This document shows positions 27,752 to 35,965 of a stretch of 64,000 nt of DNA, piece after piece. Source of the stretch: an uncultured Collinsella sp. (GTDB lineage Bacteria; Actinomycetota; Coriobacteriia; Coriobacteriales; Coriobacteriaceae); assembly GCA_900542315.1 (NCBI GenBank), contig UQMV01000001.1, forward strand, positions 62,001-126,000, read 5' to 3'. The position numbers and the translations under genes are program-made. Position 1 is the stretch's first letter. Every line of letters begins with the position of its first letter. Below the pieces are notes generated by a model. It saw only the letters and a program-made list of their open reading frames with translations, searched no databases and was not told the DNA's origin.

Positions 27752-27980
27752 ATGTCGCTCCTTACATACACAGTTGCATACTCGCGAACTCGCACGCAAG
27801 GACCGAGGCCGACCGCGTCGCAACGTCGCACGCCCGGAGCGTAGAGCCGGACGGGACACGCGGGCAACACCAAAGCCCATGGCACGTCGATTCGCATGCA
27901 CGAGATTGTACTCCCCGTACGCGTCTGATAAAACGCTTTTCTTTAACTAAGTAAAGTATTTTCATTCAACCGAAACTAAA

Positions 27981-28012
27981 GAGCCCCACCACCGTAAACG
28001 GTGACGGGGCTC
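27981..28012 (-). terminator. Terminator of the DedA gene
   Basis: GAGCCCC and ACCGT pair with ACGGT and GGGGCTC, with small internal mismatches. On the minus strand the stem is followed by TTTAGTTT. It lies 38 bp past the DedA stop. Confidence 0.8.
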
Positions 28013-28049
28013 AACGGCACAGTTTGTGCGCTGCCTCGAGCTACGCGTT

Positions 28050-28688
28050 CTATTTGCCCAGCTTAGCCTTAACCAAACCAACCACGGTCGGGATGATCGA
28101 CACGGCAACGATGCCGACGATCAGCAGCTCAAAGTGCTCCTGCACAAAGGGGATGCCGCCAAAGAAGTAGCCCAGCAGCGTAAAGAGCGTCGACCAGGTA
28201 ATGCCACCCAGAACGTTAAAGATGACGAAGTTGCGCCAGTGCATGCCGCCCATGCCGGCGATAAAGGGCACAAAGGTGCGGATAAACGGGAAGAAGCGGC
28301 CCAGGAAGATGGCCAGGTGGCCCCACTTATCCAAGAAGTCCTCGGACTTTTTGATACGCTCGGGCGTCATGGCCTTGACCTTGCCCGAAGCGATGATCTT
28401 TTTGCCAAAGAAGTGACCAATCATAAAGTTGCACTGGTCACCCAAAATGGCAGCCGCCCATGCGGTGGCCAGCAGGGCCACGATGTTAAAGCCGCCGTTG
28501 TGGGCAAAGAAGCCCGAGGCAAACAGCAGCGAATCGCCGGGAAGGAACGGGAAGAACACCACGCCCGTCTCGATAAAGATGATCAGGAACACGCAGCCGT
28601 AGGCCATAAGCGGGCCGGCGGCGATCCAGCTGGCAATCGCGGTGCGCGGGTCTTTGAGCAGCTCAGCGATAAAATTGATGAAACCCAT
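28050..28688 (-). CDS. DedA/SNARE-associated family membrane protein
   Basis: A 212-residue integral membrane protein with the DedA hallmarks: ETGVVFFPFLPGDSLLF near residue 45, GDQCNFMIGHFFGKK, and the arginine-rich reentrant part FLGRFFPFIRTFVPFIAGMGGM. DedA proteins are linked to membrane-lipid flipping (undecaprenyl phosphate or phosphatidyl lipids) and proton-motive-force homeostasis. The ATG at 28688 follows GAGAGG by nine bases. It is a single gene, divergent from cysE. Confidence 0.92.
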   Translation of the reverse strand: MGFINFIAELLKDPRTAIASWIAAGPLMAYGCVFLIIFIETGVVFFPFLPGDSLLFASGFFAHNGGFNIVALLATAWAAAILGDQCNFMIGHFFGKKIIASGKVKAMTPERIKKSEDFLDKWGHLAIFLGRFFPFIRTFVPFIAGMGGMHWRNFVIFNVLGGITWSTLFTLLGYFFGGIPFVQEHFELLIVGIVAVSIIPTVVGLVKAKLGK

Positions 28689-28911
28689 GAAGTAAAACCT
28701 CTCAGTTGTGGGCGCGGATACGTCCAAGTTGACCAGTATACGGTTGCGGCGCCCCCTCGTGCGCAACCCCACAAAAGCATGACTCCATTACCAGCAAGTT
28801 TGCATAACTGACACCTGTTGCGCAATGCCATCAAGATTGTCCTTCCTAATCCCTAGCGAATCGCTATACTTTATTGAACCGCATTGCCATGGCGCTAAGG
28901 GAGGGCGGCCG

Positions 28912-29616
28912 GTGAGCTTTATCAATACCATTCGCGAGGACATCAAGACCGTCCAGGCGCAGGACCCCGCCGCGCAAAACGGTCTAGTCATCTTCCTTTC
29001 CTATCCTGGCCTGCACGCCAAGTGGAACCACGTGCCCGAGCACTGGCTGTGGGAGCACGGCCATCGTTCGCTCGCCCGCGTGCTCTCGCAAATCACCCGC
29101 CACATCACCGGCGTCGAGATTCATCCCGCCGCACAGATCGGCAAGCATTTCTTTATCGACCACGCCATGGGCGTCGTCATCGGCGAAACCACCATCGTGG
29201 GCGACAACTGCGTGCTCTATCAGGGCGTCACGCTCGGCGGTACCGGCAACGAGACCGGCAAGCGCCACCCCACCCTGGGCAATAACGTCACCGTAGGCAC
29301 GGGCGCCAAGGTGCTCGGCAACATTCGCATCGGCAACAACGTCAAGATCGGCGGCAACTCGGTTGTCGTTAAGGACGTGCCCGACAACTGCACCGTCGTT
29401 GGCGTGCCGGGACGCATCATCAAGCGCAACGGCTGCCGCGTGTTCGAGGAGAGCTTCGACGCCAAGCAGCATCGCGAGTACATGCCCGACGATGCCGCCG
29501 AGCAGTCTGCGCTCAACCGTCAAGGCATCACCGAGAACGCCCGCCGCGTCAAAGAGCTCGAGAAAGAGGTGGCCGAGCTTAAGGCCCTCGTTGCCAAACT
29601 TGTGGACGAACGCTAG
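28912..29616 (+). CDS. cysE: Serine O-acetyltransferase
   Basis: A 234-residue left-handed beta-helix acyltransferase. The first 60 residues are helical, followed by hexapeptide repeats. DHAMGVVIGETTIVGDN carries the catalytic His (H84) and GGTGNETGKRHPTLG is the loop near the cysteine/acetyl-CoA site. It makes O-acetylserine, the precursor of cysteine. The GTG at 28912 is chosen because GGGAGGG lies seven bases upstream; an in-frame ATG at 28825 has no site. The C-terminal 30 residues are a predicted coiled coil (ELEKEVAELKALVAKL). No cysK is adjacent. It ends in an intrinsic terminator. Confidence 0.93.
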   Translation: MSFINTIREDIKTVQAQDPAAQNGLVIFLSYPGLHAKWNHVPEHWLWEHGHRSLARVLSQITRHITGVEIHPAAQIGKHFFIDHAMGVVIGETTIVGDNCVLYQGVTLGGTGNETGKRHPTLGNNVTVGTGAKVLGNIRIGNNVKIGGNSVVVKDVPDNCTVVGVPGRIIKRNGCRVFEESFDAKQHREYMPDDAAEQSALNRQGITENARRVKELEKEVAELKALVAKLVDER

Positions 29617-29655
29617 GAGCGCAAGCGGCACAAGACGACATCGGCACCGACGCAA

Positions 29656-29694
29656 AAGGCGCACCAGGGAATCCATCCCCGGCGCGCCTTATTT
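29656..29694 (+). terminator. Terminator of cysE
   Basis: AAGGCGCACC pairs with GGCGCGCCTT over nine of ten bases, with a T-rich stretch (ATTTCC) after the stem. It lies about 40 bp past the cysE stop codon. Confidence 0.75.
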
Positions 29695-29696
29695 CC

Positions 29697-29729
29697 AATG
29701 CGACAAAGGGGCCGTCCCTATGTCGCATT
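29697..29729. repeat. REP-like palindrome, GGGACAGG family, copy 3
   Basis: Arms AATGCGACA and TGTCGCATT flank a centre AAGGGGCCGTCCCTA, a variant of the family centre. It overlaps the stop codon of the ABC exporter gene that begins at 31731. Confidence 0.75.
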
Positions 29730-31731
29730 ATGCGAACTGGCTCAGATAGAGGTCGGCGTAGGCACCCTCGGCAGCCAATAGTTCCTTATGCGTGCCCTGC
29801 TCGATAATGTTGCCATGATCCATGACCAAGATCAGGTCGGCATCCACGATCGTCGACAGGCGATGCGCGATCACAAAACTCGTGCGCCCGCTCATGAGCG
29901 CGTCCATGGCGCGGCCGATGGCAAGCTCAGTGCGCGTGTCCACGCTTGAGGTCGCCTCGTCCAGGATGAGAATCGCCGGGTTGTTGAGCAGCACGCGCGC
30001 AATGGTCAGCAGCTGACGTTGGCCCTGACTGATGCTCTCGGCATCGTTGGCCACCCGCGTGTCATAACCCTGCGGCATGGTGCGCACAAAGAAGTCGACC
30101 TGCGCGGCGCGCGCGGCCGCCACGATCTCCTCGCGCGTCGCCTCGGGACAGCCATAGGCGATGTTCTGTGCAATCGTGCCATCGAACAGCCAGGCGTCCT
30201 GCAGCACCATGCCAAACTGCTGGCGCAGCTCGCCGCGGTCCATGCGGCTCGTGTCCACACCGTCGAGCGTAATGCGCCCGCCGTCAATCTCGTAAAAGCG
30301 CATGAGCAGGTTGATGAGCGTGGTCTTGCCCGCACCCGTGGTTCCCACCACCGCAATCTTCTGACCCGGCTCGGCGGTAAACGACACATCGCGCATAAGC
30401 GGCTTGTCGGGCGAATAACCAAAGCGCACGTGCTCAAAAGCGACGCGGCCCTCAACGCGACCCGGCAGCTTGGCAGCCTCGTCCGGCAGCGGATCGGCCT
30501 CCATCTCGGGCTCATCGAGCAGGTCGAACACACGCTCCGCACTCGCCAGCGCGCTCTGCAGCGAGTTAAAGGTAAACGACAGCTGCGTCATGGGCTCGGA
30601 CGCCTCGTAGATAAACTGGAAGAACGCCTGGAACACGCCGACGGTCATGTGACCGGCGACCAGCATGCTACAGCCCACCAGCGCGATCACGATCTGCGCC
30701 AAGCGGCCGATAAAGCGCACCGCGGGGCCGACGGCATTGATCATAAAGTCGGCCTTGGTACTCACGCGCGCTAGCTCCCTCGAGGCCTCATGCACTTCGG
30801 CAGAACTCTGACGCTCGCGGTTAAACGCGCGAATCACCAGACGGCCCGAATAGCCTTCCTCGACCGCACTCGTAATCTTGGACACCCACTCCTGGCGCTC
30901 GCCGGTCACGTCATGCGTGCGACGTGAGACCACTTTGGTCACCAGCAGCGACAACGCCATAAAGAACAAAAAGACCAGCGTGAGCGGCACGCTAAACACG
31001 AACATCACGCCCACGGCGCCCACCACGGTGCCGATCGACACCAGCAGCTGCAGCAGTCCGCGCTGCATGCTTTCGGACATCTTGTCCAGGTCGTTGGTCG
31101 CGCGGCTGACCACCTCACCGGGACGATGCGCGTCAAAGTAGGCGAGCGGCAGACGGTTGAGCTTTTGAGCGATACGGTTACGCAGACGCAGGTTGAGGCG
31201 TTCGGCCACGCTCGACATCAAAAAGCTCTGGAGTGCGTAAAAAGAGGCGGCGGCCGTCCAGATTATAAAGTAGATGAAGATGGTCCTGCCGCAGTTCTCC
31301 CAGGTGATGCTGAAGGTAGCGTCGTTGGCAAACGCCAGCTTTACGTGTCCCCACAGCTCATCGATGACGCGGGCGCTGTACGCCGGCGCCGCGGTGTTAA
31401 AGATGACGTAGAACACGATGCTCGCGAACACGAGGTAAAAGCGCCAGTGATCGCCGGCGGCCTCGCTCCACAGACGGCGCACCGTCGCCCAGGTGTCGCG
31501 GGGCTTCTCGTCCTCGTCCTCGTCGTCCACATCGCGCATGCGCTCCGCCTCAGCGCGGGCACGCTCGTCCTCGGCACGTTCGTTTTCCTCGTAGAGCGCT
31601 TGGCGGCGAGCCTCGCGCTCGGCTGCAGCCTTGGCGGCATCGTCCAGACCGGGCGCGACCGCCGTCTCCTCAGCCGTCCCCGCTGCCACGGCGTCATCAA
31701 CGACGCCCTGCTTCTTGAGCCCCTCGGTCAT
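29728..31731 (-). CDS. ABC exporter half-transporter, catalytic-site partner (MarR operon)
   Basis: A 667-residue half-transporter. A long acidic and Ala/Glu-rich N-terminal extension (about 1-80, rich in ERAEDERARAEAE) precedes the six-helix exporter domain and the ATPase. Walker A is GTTGAGKTT, the signature is ISQGQRQ (degenerate) and Walker B ILILDEATSSVDTRTE has the catalytic Glu. Its ATG starts one base after the partner's TAG, with GGGAGG eight bases upstream. Together with the preceding gene it should form a heterodimeric drug or lipid exporter controlled by the MarR regulator at the head of the operon. Confidence 0.9.
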   Translation of the reverse strand: MTEGLKKQGVVDDAVAAGTAEETAVAPGLDDAAKAAAEREARRQALYEENERAEDERARAEAERMRDVDDEDEDEKPRDTWATVRRLWSEAAGDHWRFYLVFASIVFYVIFNTAAPAYSARVIDELWGHVKLAFANDATFSITWENCGRTIFIYFIIWTAAASFYALQSFLMSSVAERLNLRLRNRIAQKLNRLPLAYFDAHRPGEVVSRATNDLDKMSESMQRGLLQLLVSIGTVVGAVGVMFVFSVPLTLVFLFFMALSLLVTKVVSRRTHDVTGERQEWVSKITSAVEEGYSGRLVIRAFNRERQSSAEVHEASRELARVSTKADFMINAVGPAVRFIGRLAQIVIALVGCSMLVAGHMTVGVFQAFFQFIYEASEPMTQLSFTFNSLQSALASAERVFDLLDEPEMEADPLPDEAAKLPGRVEGRVAFEHVRFGYSPDKPLMRDVSFTAEPGQKIAVVGTTGAGKTTLINLLMRFYEIDGGRITLDGVDTSRMDRGELRQQFGMVLQDAWLFDGTIAQNIAYGCPEATREEIVAAARAAQVDFFVRTMPQGYDTRVANDAESISQGQRQLLTIARVLLNNPAILILDEATSSVDTRTELAIGRAMDALMSGRTSFVIAHRLSTIVDADLILVMDHGNIIEQGTHKELLAAEGAYADLYLSQFA

Positions 31732-31732
31732 G

Positions 31733-33457
31733 CTACTCACCTCCCTTCATCTGCGATTCCGCGATGGCGCGGTACACCTCGCAAGTCTCCATCAACTCGT
31801 CGTGCGTGCCCAAGCCCACGACCTCGCCATCCTTGAGCACCACGATCTGGTCGGCATGCAGAATGGTCGAGATACGCTGCGCGATGATGAGTACCGCGGC
31901 ATCGCGCGTCTCGTCCTGCAGCGCATGGCGCAGGGCGGCATCGGTCTTAAAATCCAGGGCCGAAAAGCTATCGTCGAAGATATACAAATCAGCGTGCTTC
32001 ATGAGCGCACGGGCGATGGCCAGGCGCTGACGCTGACCGCCCGAGAAGTTCGTACCGCCCTGCGCCACCGGGGTATCGAGCCCCTGCGGCTGATCGAGCA
32101 CAAAGGTGCTCTGGGCAACCCGCAGCGCGTGAAGCATGTCGGCCTCGGTCGCACCCTCGTTGCCATAACGCAGGTTGCTCGCCACCGTGCCCGAGAACAG
32201 CCACGCCTTCTGCGGCACGTAAGCGATATGCCCGCGAATCTCGTCTTGCGAAAGGTCGTGCAGGTCAACACCGTTGAGACGTATGGCGCCCTTCGAGGCA
32301 TCGTGGAAACGCAACAAGAGCTTGGCCACCGTCGATTTGCCCGATCCCGTCGAGCCCACAATCGCCGTGGTCTGGCCACGACGACAGGCAAAGCTCAGGT
32401 CGCACAGGGTGTCCTCGTCGGCATCGTCAAAACGGAACGACATATGGTCGAACATGGCGACCGCGTCTGCTCCGTCCTTTGAGTCGGACGCGCCCGCGTC
32501 GAGCGTTCGCTCGCCATCGACGATGCTCGGCTCAATCTGAAGCACCTGTTGTGCACGGTTGAGGCACGCCGCGGCACGCGGCAACGTCAGGATCACCATC
32601 TGCGCCATCATCACAAAGAACAGAATCAGCAGCGCGTATTCCAACACGGCCGAGATGCTGCCGATTTGCATGGCGTGGACGCCTACGCGATTGCCTCCCA
32701 CCCACAGCACCGCCACCTCGGCGATATTCATCAGAAAGAAGCAGGAGCTATCGAGACCCACAAACAGGTGGTTGACCTTGATAGCGTTGGCCGCGTAATC
32801 ACTAAACACCTCGTCTAGGCGCTGCTCCTCATGGCGCTCCTTGTTAAACGCGCGAATGACGCGCACGCCCACGATGTTCTCGCGCAACACCACGTTCATA
32901 CGGTCGATAAAACTCTGCAGGCGCATAAAAATCGGCGCTGCATTGGCGACCGTAAAGACCGCCGCCACCAGCACAATCGCCACGACTGCACCCAGCAGCG
33001 TACCCATGGCGGGATCGATATGCCAGGCGAAGATGATGCCCGCCACGGCCAAAAACGGCACCGGCAGCACCAGCTGAATCGTCTGCAGAATCGCCTGCTG
33101 GATCACGTTGATGTCGTTGAGCGAGCGCGTGATCATCGAGCCGGTGCCAAAGCGCTCAAAGTCGCTGGCAGACAGCTCGAGCGACTTGTCGTAGACGGCG
33201 TTGCGGATGTCACAGGCCACGTTGGCCGCCAGGCGAGCCGAAAGATAACAGCCCAGCACCGCGCCACCACTGGCCATGCCGGTCGCGATAAGCATGTACA
33301 AGCCGTTGCGCAGGATGTAGTCGACATCACCCGTCGTGATGCCGGTATTGACCATATTCGCCAACATCGTAGGCACCAGCAGCGTGCCGACGTTATCTAT
33401 CAGCAGAACAAACAGTGTCACCGCAATCAGCCCGCGATACGGCCTCATAAACCTCAT
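31733..33457 (-). CDS. ABC exporter half-transporter, degenerate-site partner (MarR operon)
   Basis: A 574-residue half-transporter: membrane domain about 1-290, ATPase from about 330. Walker A is GSTGSGKST, the signature FSGGQRQRL is intact, and Walker B LYIFDDSFSALD has Asp instead of catalytic Glu. The chosen ATG overlaps the MarR stop codon as TAATG; a GTG 12 bases earlier, close to GGGGGAG, is an alternative. The pair copies the logic of the exporter at 16901-20605: the degenerate-site gene comes first and the consensus-site gene second. A drug or bile-related substrate would fit MarR control but is not shown by sequence. Confidence 0.9.
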   Translation of the reverse strand: MRFMRPYRGLIAVTLFVLLIDNVGTLLVPTMLANMVNTGITTGDVDYILRNGLYMLIATGMASGGAVLGCYLSARLAANVACDIRNAVYDKSLELSASDFERFGTGSMITRSLNDINVIQQAILQTIQLVLPVPFLAVAGIIFAWHIDPAMGTLLGAVVAIVLVAAVFTVANAAPIFMRLQSFIDRMNVVLRENIVGVRVIRAFNKERHEEQRLDEVFSDYAANAIKVNHLFVGLDSSCFFLMNIAEVAVLWVGGNRVGVHAMQIGSISAVLEYALLILFFVMMAQMVILTLPRAAACLNRAQQVLQIEPSIVDGERTLDAGASDSKDGADAVAMFDHMSFRFDDADEDTLCDLSFACRRGQTTAIVGSTGSGKSTVAKLLLRFHDASKGAIRLNGVDLHDLSQDEIRGHIAYVPQKAWLFSGTVASNLRYGNEGATEADMLHALRVAQSTFVLDQPQGLDTPVAQGGTNFSGGQRQRLAIARALMKHADLYIFDDSFSALDFKTDAALRHALQDETRDAAVLIIAQRISTILHADQIVVLKDGEVVGLGTHDELMETCEVYRAIAESQMKGGE

Positions 33458-33969
33458 TAAGAGTCGCACGTCTCCCCCTCTTCTTGGTTTTCCACTTGGC
33501 TCTCGGCGGCCATCTGCTGTTTAAACACCTCGCACTCCTCGTTGAGCACATGGGAAAACTTGCCGACCAGACGCATAATCTCATGCTGTTCCCAGGGCTC
33601 GAGCGCGTCAAAGGCACGCTGCTCGGCTTTAACCGCCGGTAACGCATAGTGCTCGGCGAACCGCCGGCCCTCATCGGTCAAACAAACGACCTTATTCTTA
33701 CGACTGCCTTCGGCAAATTCCAACGTTGCAAGCCCTCGCGCCGTCAGGGTTTTAATTGCCGAGTTAATGGTCTGCTTGCTATAGAACCATTCGCTCGTGA
33801 GCCGGCTCACGGCAACGCTTTCGTCCGCCGTGCTGATATCGACGAGCATCCAATAGGCGCAATCCGAAAGGCCGCAGGCACGCGCGAACTCTGAATAAAT
33901 ACGGTCGAGCCCGTTGAGCATCCGGTCAAAATCGACCGACGTAACCGTGCAATCCATCTCTCCCACCAT
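33457..33969 (-). CDS. MarR-family transcriptional regulator
   Basis: A 170-residue winged-helix regulator. The DNA-binding part reads VSRLTSEWFYSKQTINSAIKTL, then LEFAEGSRKNKVVCLTDEG, the wing region with the MarR-type basic turn. The acidic C-terminus ends at QEEGETCDS. It is the first gene of the operon with two ABC half-transporters. Two 18-bp operators overlap its promoter, so it very likely represses its own operon and is released by an effector. The first ATG (33969) is listed; the ATG at 33957 is also possible but has GGGAGAG very close. Confidence 0.92.
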   Translation of the reverse strand: MVGEMDCTVTSVDFDRMLNGLDRIYSEFARACGLSDCAYWMLVDISTADESVAVSRLTSEWFYSKQTINSAIKTLTARGLATLEFAEGSRKNKVVCLTDEGRRFAEHYALPAVKAEQRAFDALEPWEQHEIMRLVGKFSHVLNEECEVFKQQMAAESQVENQEEGETCDS

Positions 33970-33973
33970 TCGA

Positions 33974-34024
33974 TAGTCCGAATTTTGACTAATTGAGATT
34001 TCAGATTAGTCCGAGTTTTGACTA
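33974..34024 (-). promoter_or_regulatory. Pair of MarR operators
   Basis: TAGTCCGAATTTTGACTA (33974-33991) and TAGTCCGAGTTTTGACTA (34007-34024) are 18-bp direct repeats that differ at one base. Each is an imperfect palindrome, TAGTC N8 GACTA. Their starts are 33 bp apart, about three helical turns. The distal copy lies between the -35 and -10 boxes; the proximal copy covers the start of the transcript. Confidence 0.85.
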
Positions 34025-34031
34025 TCGTCAA
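34003..34031 (-). promoter_or_regulatory. Sigma-70-type promoter of the MarR-ABC operon
   Basis: On the minus strand TTGACG (34031-34026) and TAATCT (34008-34003) are separated by 17 bases. Transcription would start near 33996, about 27-40 bases before the regulator start codon. Confidence 0.8.
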
Positions 34032-34071
34032 GGGCTTCGTTCGCAGCGCGCAAGCTATACAACATATCGAC

Positions 34072-34108
34072 AAAAAAGACCGCCGGCGCGGGGGCAGCGC
34101 CGGCGGTC
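34072..34108 (-). terminator. Strong terminator of the 96-residue protein gene
   Basis: A 12-bp perfect GC stem (GACCGCCGGCGC with GCGCCGGCGGTC, seven-base loop) is followed on the minus strand by TTTTTTG. It lies about 25 bp past the stop codon. Confidence 0.93.
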
Positions 34109-34133
34109 ATGAGAGGAAATCGATTATTTGCTG

Positions 34134-34424
34134 CTAGGCGGCGACGGCCTCGTAGACCGTAGCACCCGAGAAGCTATCGTGCAGGCTCTTGCCGCAGATC
34201 CAAGGCAGCTCGACGACCTCGCAGACCGTGTTGACCAGCTCGGAGCAGTCAGTAAAGTGGCCCTTATCGTTGAGGGCCTCGCAATCCTGAACACGCCAAT
34301 AGCCATCGGTGTGCGTGATGTAGTACTCGTGATCGTTGATCGACACGAAAGCGCGCGTCTTGGAACGCAGCAGCTTCAGAAATCCTTCGAAATCGGTCTC
34401 GACGACATCTCCAGCCTGGAACAT
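34134..34424 (-). CDS. Small conserved-looking protein of unknown function
   Basis: A 96-residue acidic protein with no membrane segment. It has several aromatic residues (HEYYITHTDGYWRVQD) and four cysteines: C45 in RVQDC, and others near DCSELVNTVCEVVELPWIC. I do not recognise the family. The ATG at 34424 is well supported by AGGAGG eight bases upstream, and a strong terminator follows, so this is a real monocistronic gene. In the upstream region TGATAAA and TTTATCA form a 7-bp inverted repeat around the likely promoter. Confidence 0.75.
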   Translation of the reverse strand: MFQAGDVVETDFEGFLKLLRSKTRAFVSINDHEYYITHTDGYWRVQDCEALNDKGHFTDCSELVNTVCEVVELPWICGKSLHDSFSGATVYEAVAA

Positions 34425-34719
34425 GATAGTTACCTCCTGGCCCGGCGCCACCACGGCGCGTTGATAAACGTTGGTACTCCTTTAGTAAAACCTTTATCAG
34501 AAGTTATGCGGACATCATTTAGGCAAGTGGTAAAAAACCGCAGGGTAGACGGGATAAAACGTTTAACCATCCCATTGGTTTGTCACATTCTGAAGGTACT
34601 TTTATGCAAACCTACTTTGCCAATTGGAAGCTATCCTTTTGGCCGGGCAATTGACCGTCTATCGTTTGAGCCCGACGGGTATGAACGGGGCATCTGCAAC
34701 GCCACCGCAAGGAGACACC

Positions 34720-35241
34720 ATGGAGACTATCGAAGCACTCATTCACCGCCGCAGCTGCCGCAACTACAGCGATCGTCCCGTCGAGGCCGAAAAGCTTGCA
34801 CGTATTATCGAAGCCGGCCAATATGCACCGAGCGGCATGGGCCGCCAGCCGGTGACGTTTGTCGCCGTCACCGACCCCGCGACCGTCGAGCGTCTCTCAC
34901 AGCTCAACGCCCAGGTCATGGACAGCAACAGCGACCCCTTCTATGGCGCCAAGACCGTTGTGGTGGTGCTGGTTGACCGCAGCGTGCCCACACATCTGGA
35001 AGACGGCTCGCTCGCCATGGGCAACTTGCTCAATGCTGCCTATGCGCTGGGCGTTGATTCGTGCTGGATTCATCGCGCGCATGAGGTCTTTGACTCGCCC
35101 GAGGGCCTGGAGCTGCTGGCCAGCTGGGGCCTGCCCGCCGACGGCAGCCTGCGCGGTGTCGGTCACTGCATTCTGGGCTACGCCGAGGACACGCTACCCG
35201 AGGCAAAGCCGCGCCGCGACAACGTCGTCTACGTAAGGTAA
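34720..35241 (+). CDS. Nitroreductase-family protein
   Basis: A 173-residue, minimal nitroreductase. It opens with METIEALIHRRSCRNYSDRPV, the FMN phosphate-binding pattern (RRSxRxY), followed by AGQYAPSGMGRQP, FVAVTD, LAMGNLLNAAYALGVDSCWIHRA and GHCILGYAE. It reduces nitro compounds, quinones or flavins; the natural substrate is unknown. The ATG at 34720 follows AAGGAG by five bases. It differs in length and tail from the nitroreductase at 8054. It is a single gene and ends at a family palindrome. Confidence 0.92.
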   Translation: METIEALIHRRSCRNYSDRPVEAEKLARIIEAGQYAPSGMGRQPVTFVAVTDPATVERLSQLNAQVMDSNSDPFYGAKTVVVVLVDRSVPTHLEDGSLAMGNLLNAAYALGVDSCWIHRAHEVFDSPEGLELLASWGLPADGSLRGVGHCILGYAEDTLPEAKPRRDNVVYVR

Positions 35242-35257
35242 CCCAGGAGCGTCAGCG

Positions 35258-35296
35258 GGGGTAGCTAATTTTGGACGGGGCTATTTTAGCTACCCC
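35258..35296. repeat. REP-like palindrome, copy 4, likely bidirectional terminator
   Basis: Arms GGGGTAGCTAA and TTAGCTACCCC enclose TTTTGGACGGGGCTATT. The centre is related to GGGACAGG. It sits between convergent genes (nitroreductase and a small membrane protein), so it may act as a transcription end for both. Confidence 0.7.
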
Positions 35297-35305
35297 ACTC
35301 GCAAC

Positions 35306-35881
35306 TTATATTGACGTCGCCGTTGTCGTCGTTTCGTTCGTGTGAGTCGTTTCGGCACCGTCGCCTTGTTCGTCCTCGTCCTTTTGCGCATCGGCGATGG
35401 TGGAGGCCGCCGCGACGATGCCGCGCTGGGGCGCGACGCCTGTCTGGGTCTGCGCGCCCTCGACAACTTCTGTGCCTGCATGCGCGAGCTCGGGCGATTT
35501 AAACACTGCGTCCAAGTTGGCGCCACCGCCGGCGTAGCCAAGCGCAGCGAGTGCGATGACGATCACCGCAACGACGGCCACGATCGGCACATAACGATGC
35601 CAACCAGCCGGGTTGAGCCCGCTGCGGCGAGCCGCCCCGCGACTGATGTAACCAAGCGTGCCGTCGTGCTTGAGCTTTGAGCCCACCACGCGTTTGCGGC
35701 CCCACAGCGAGGACTCTGCCTGCATTGCCAAGCGGGCGCTTGCCGAAGGATAGCCGTATTTAGTGCGCTTGAACGAGCCATCAAACCCCGAGGCGTGTTT
35801 ACCCCACGTCACCGATGTTGTGCGTCGGTTGACCGGCGCGGCACTCCGCCTTCTGCGACTCGGTTTTGAAGTCTCAGCCAT
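35306..35881 (-). CDS. Single-pass membrane protein of unknown function
   Basis: A 191-residue protein. The N-terminal 100 residues are very basic (KPSRRRRSAAPVNRRTT) with aromatic turns. One transmembrane helix follows (about 102-122, VPIVAVVAVIVIALAALGYAG). The C-terminal 70 residues are Thr/Ala-rich and polar, probably outside. The ATG at 35881 follows GAGGGC. I do not recognise a domain. The basic cytoplasmic part could bind DNA, RNA or lipid headgroups, but nothing in the sequence decides between these. Confidence 0.6.
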   Translation of the reverse strand: MAETSKPSRRRRSAAPVNRRTTSVTWGKHASGFDGSFKRTKYGYPSASARLAMQAESSLWGRKRVVGSKLKHDGTLGYISRGAARRSGLNPAGWHRYVPIVAVVAVIVIALAALGYAGGGANLDAVFKSPELAHAGTEVVEGAQTQTGVAPQRGIVAAASTIADAQKDEDEQGDGAETTHTNETTTTATSI

Positions 35882-35965
35882 ATGCCCTCGCACGCCGTAA
35901 CCAAATCGAAACAATAACGCTTTGGACTGTAGCACACGCGTCGCGCGCGGTCACGGGCGCCTCGC

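Noticed and set aside
27752..27905. Leader peptide or extended N-terminus for ilvE
   Set aside because: The frame is Arg-rich, lacks runs of Leu, Ile or Val codons and has no start signal, while AAGGAG sits correctly before the internal ATG.
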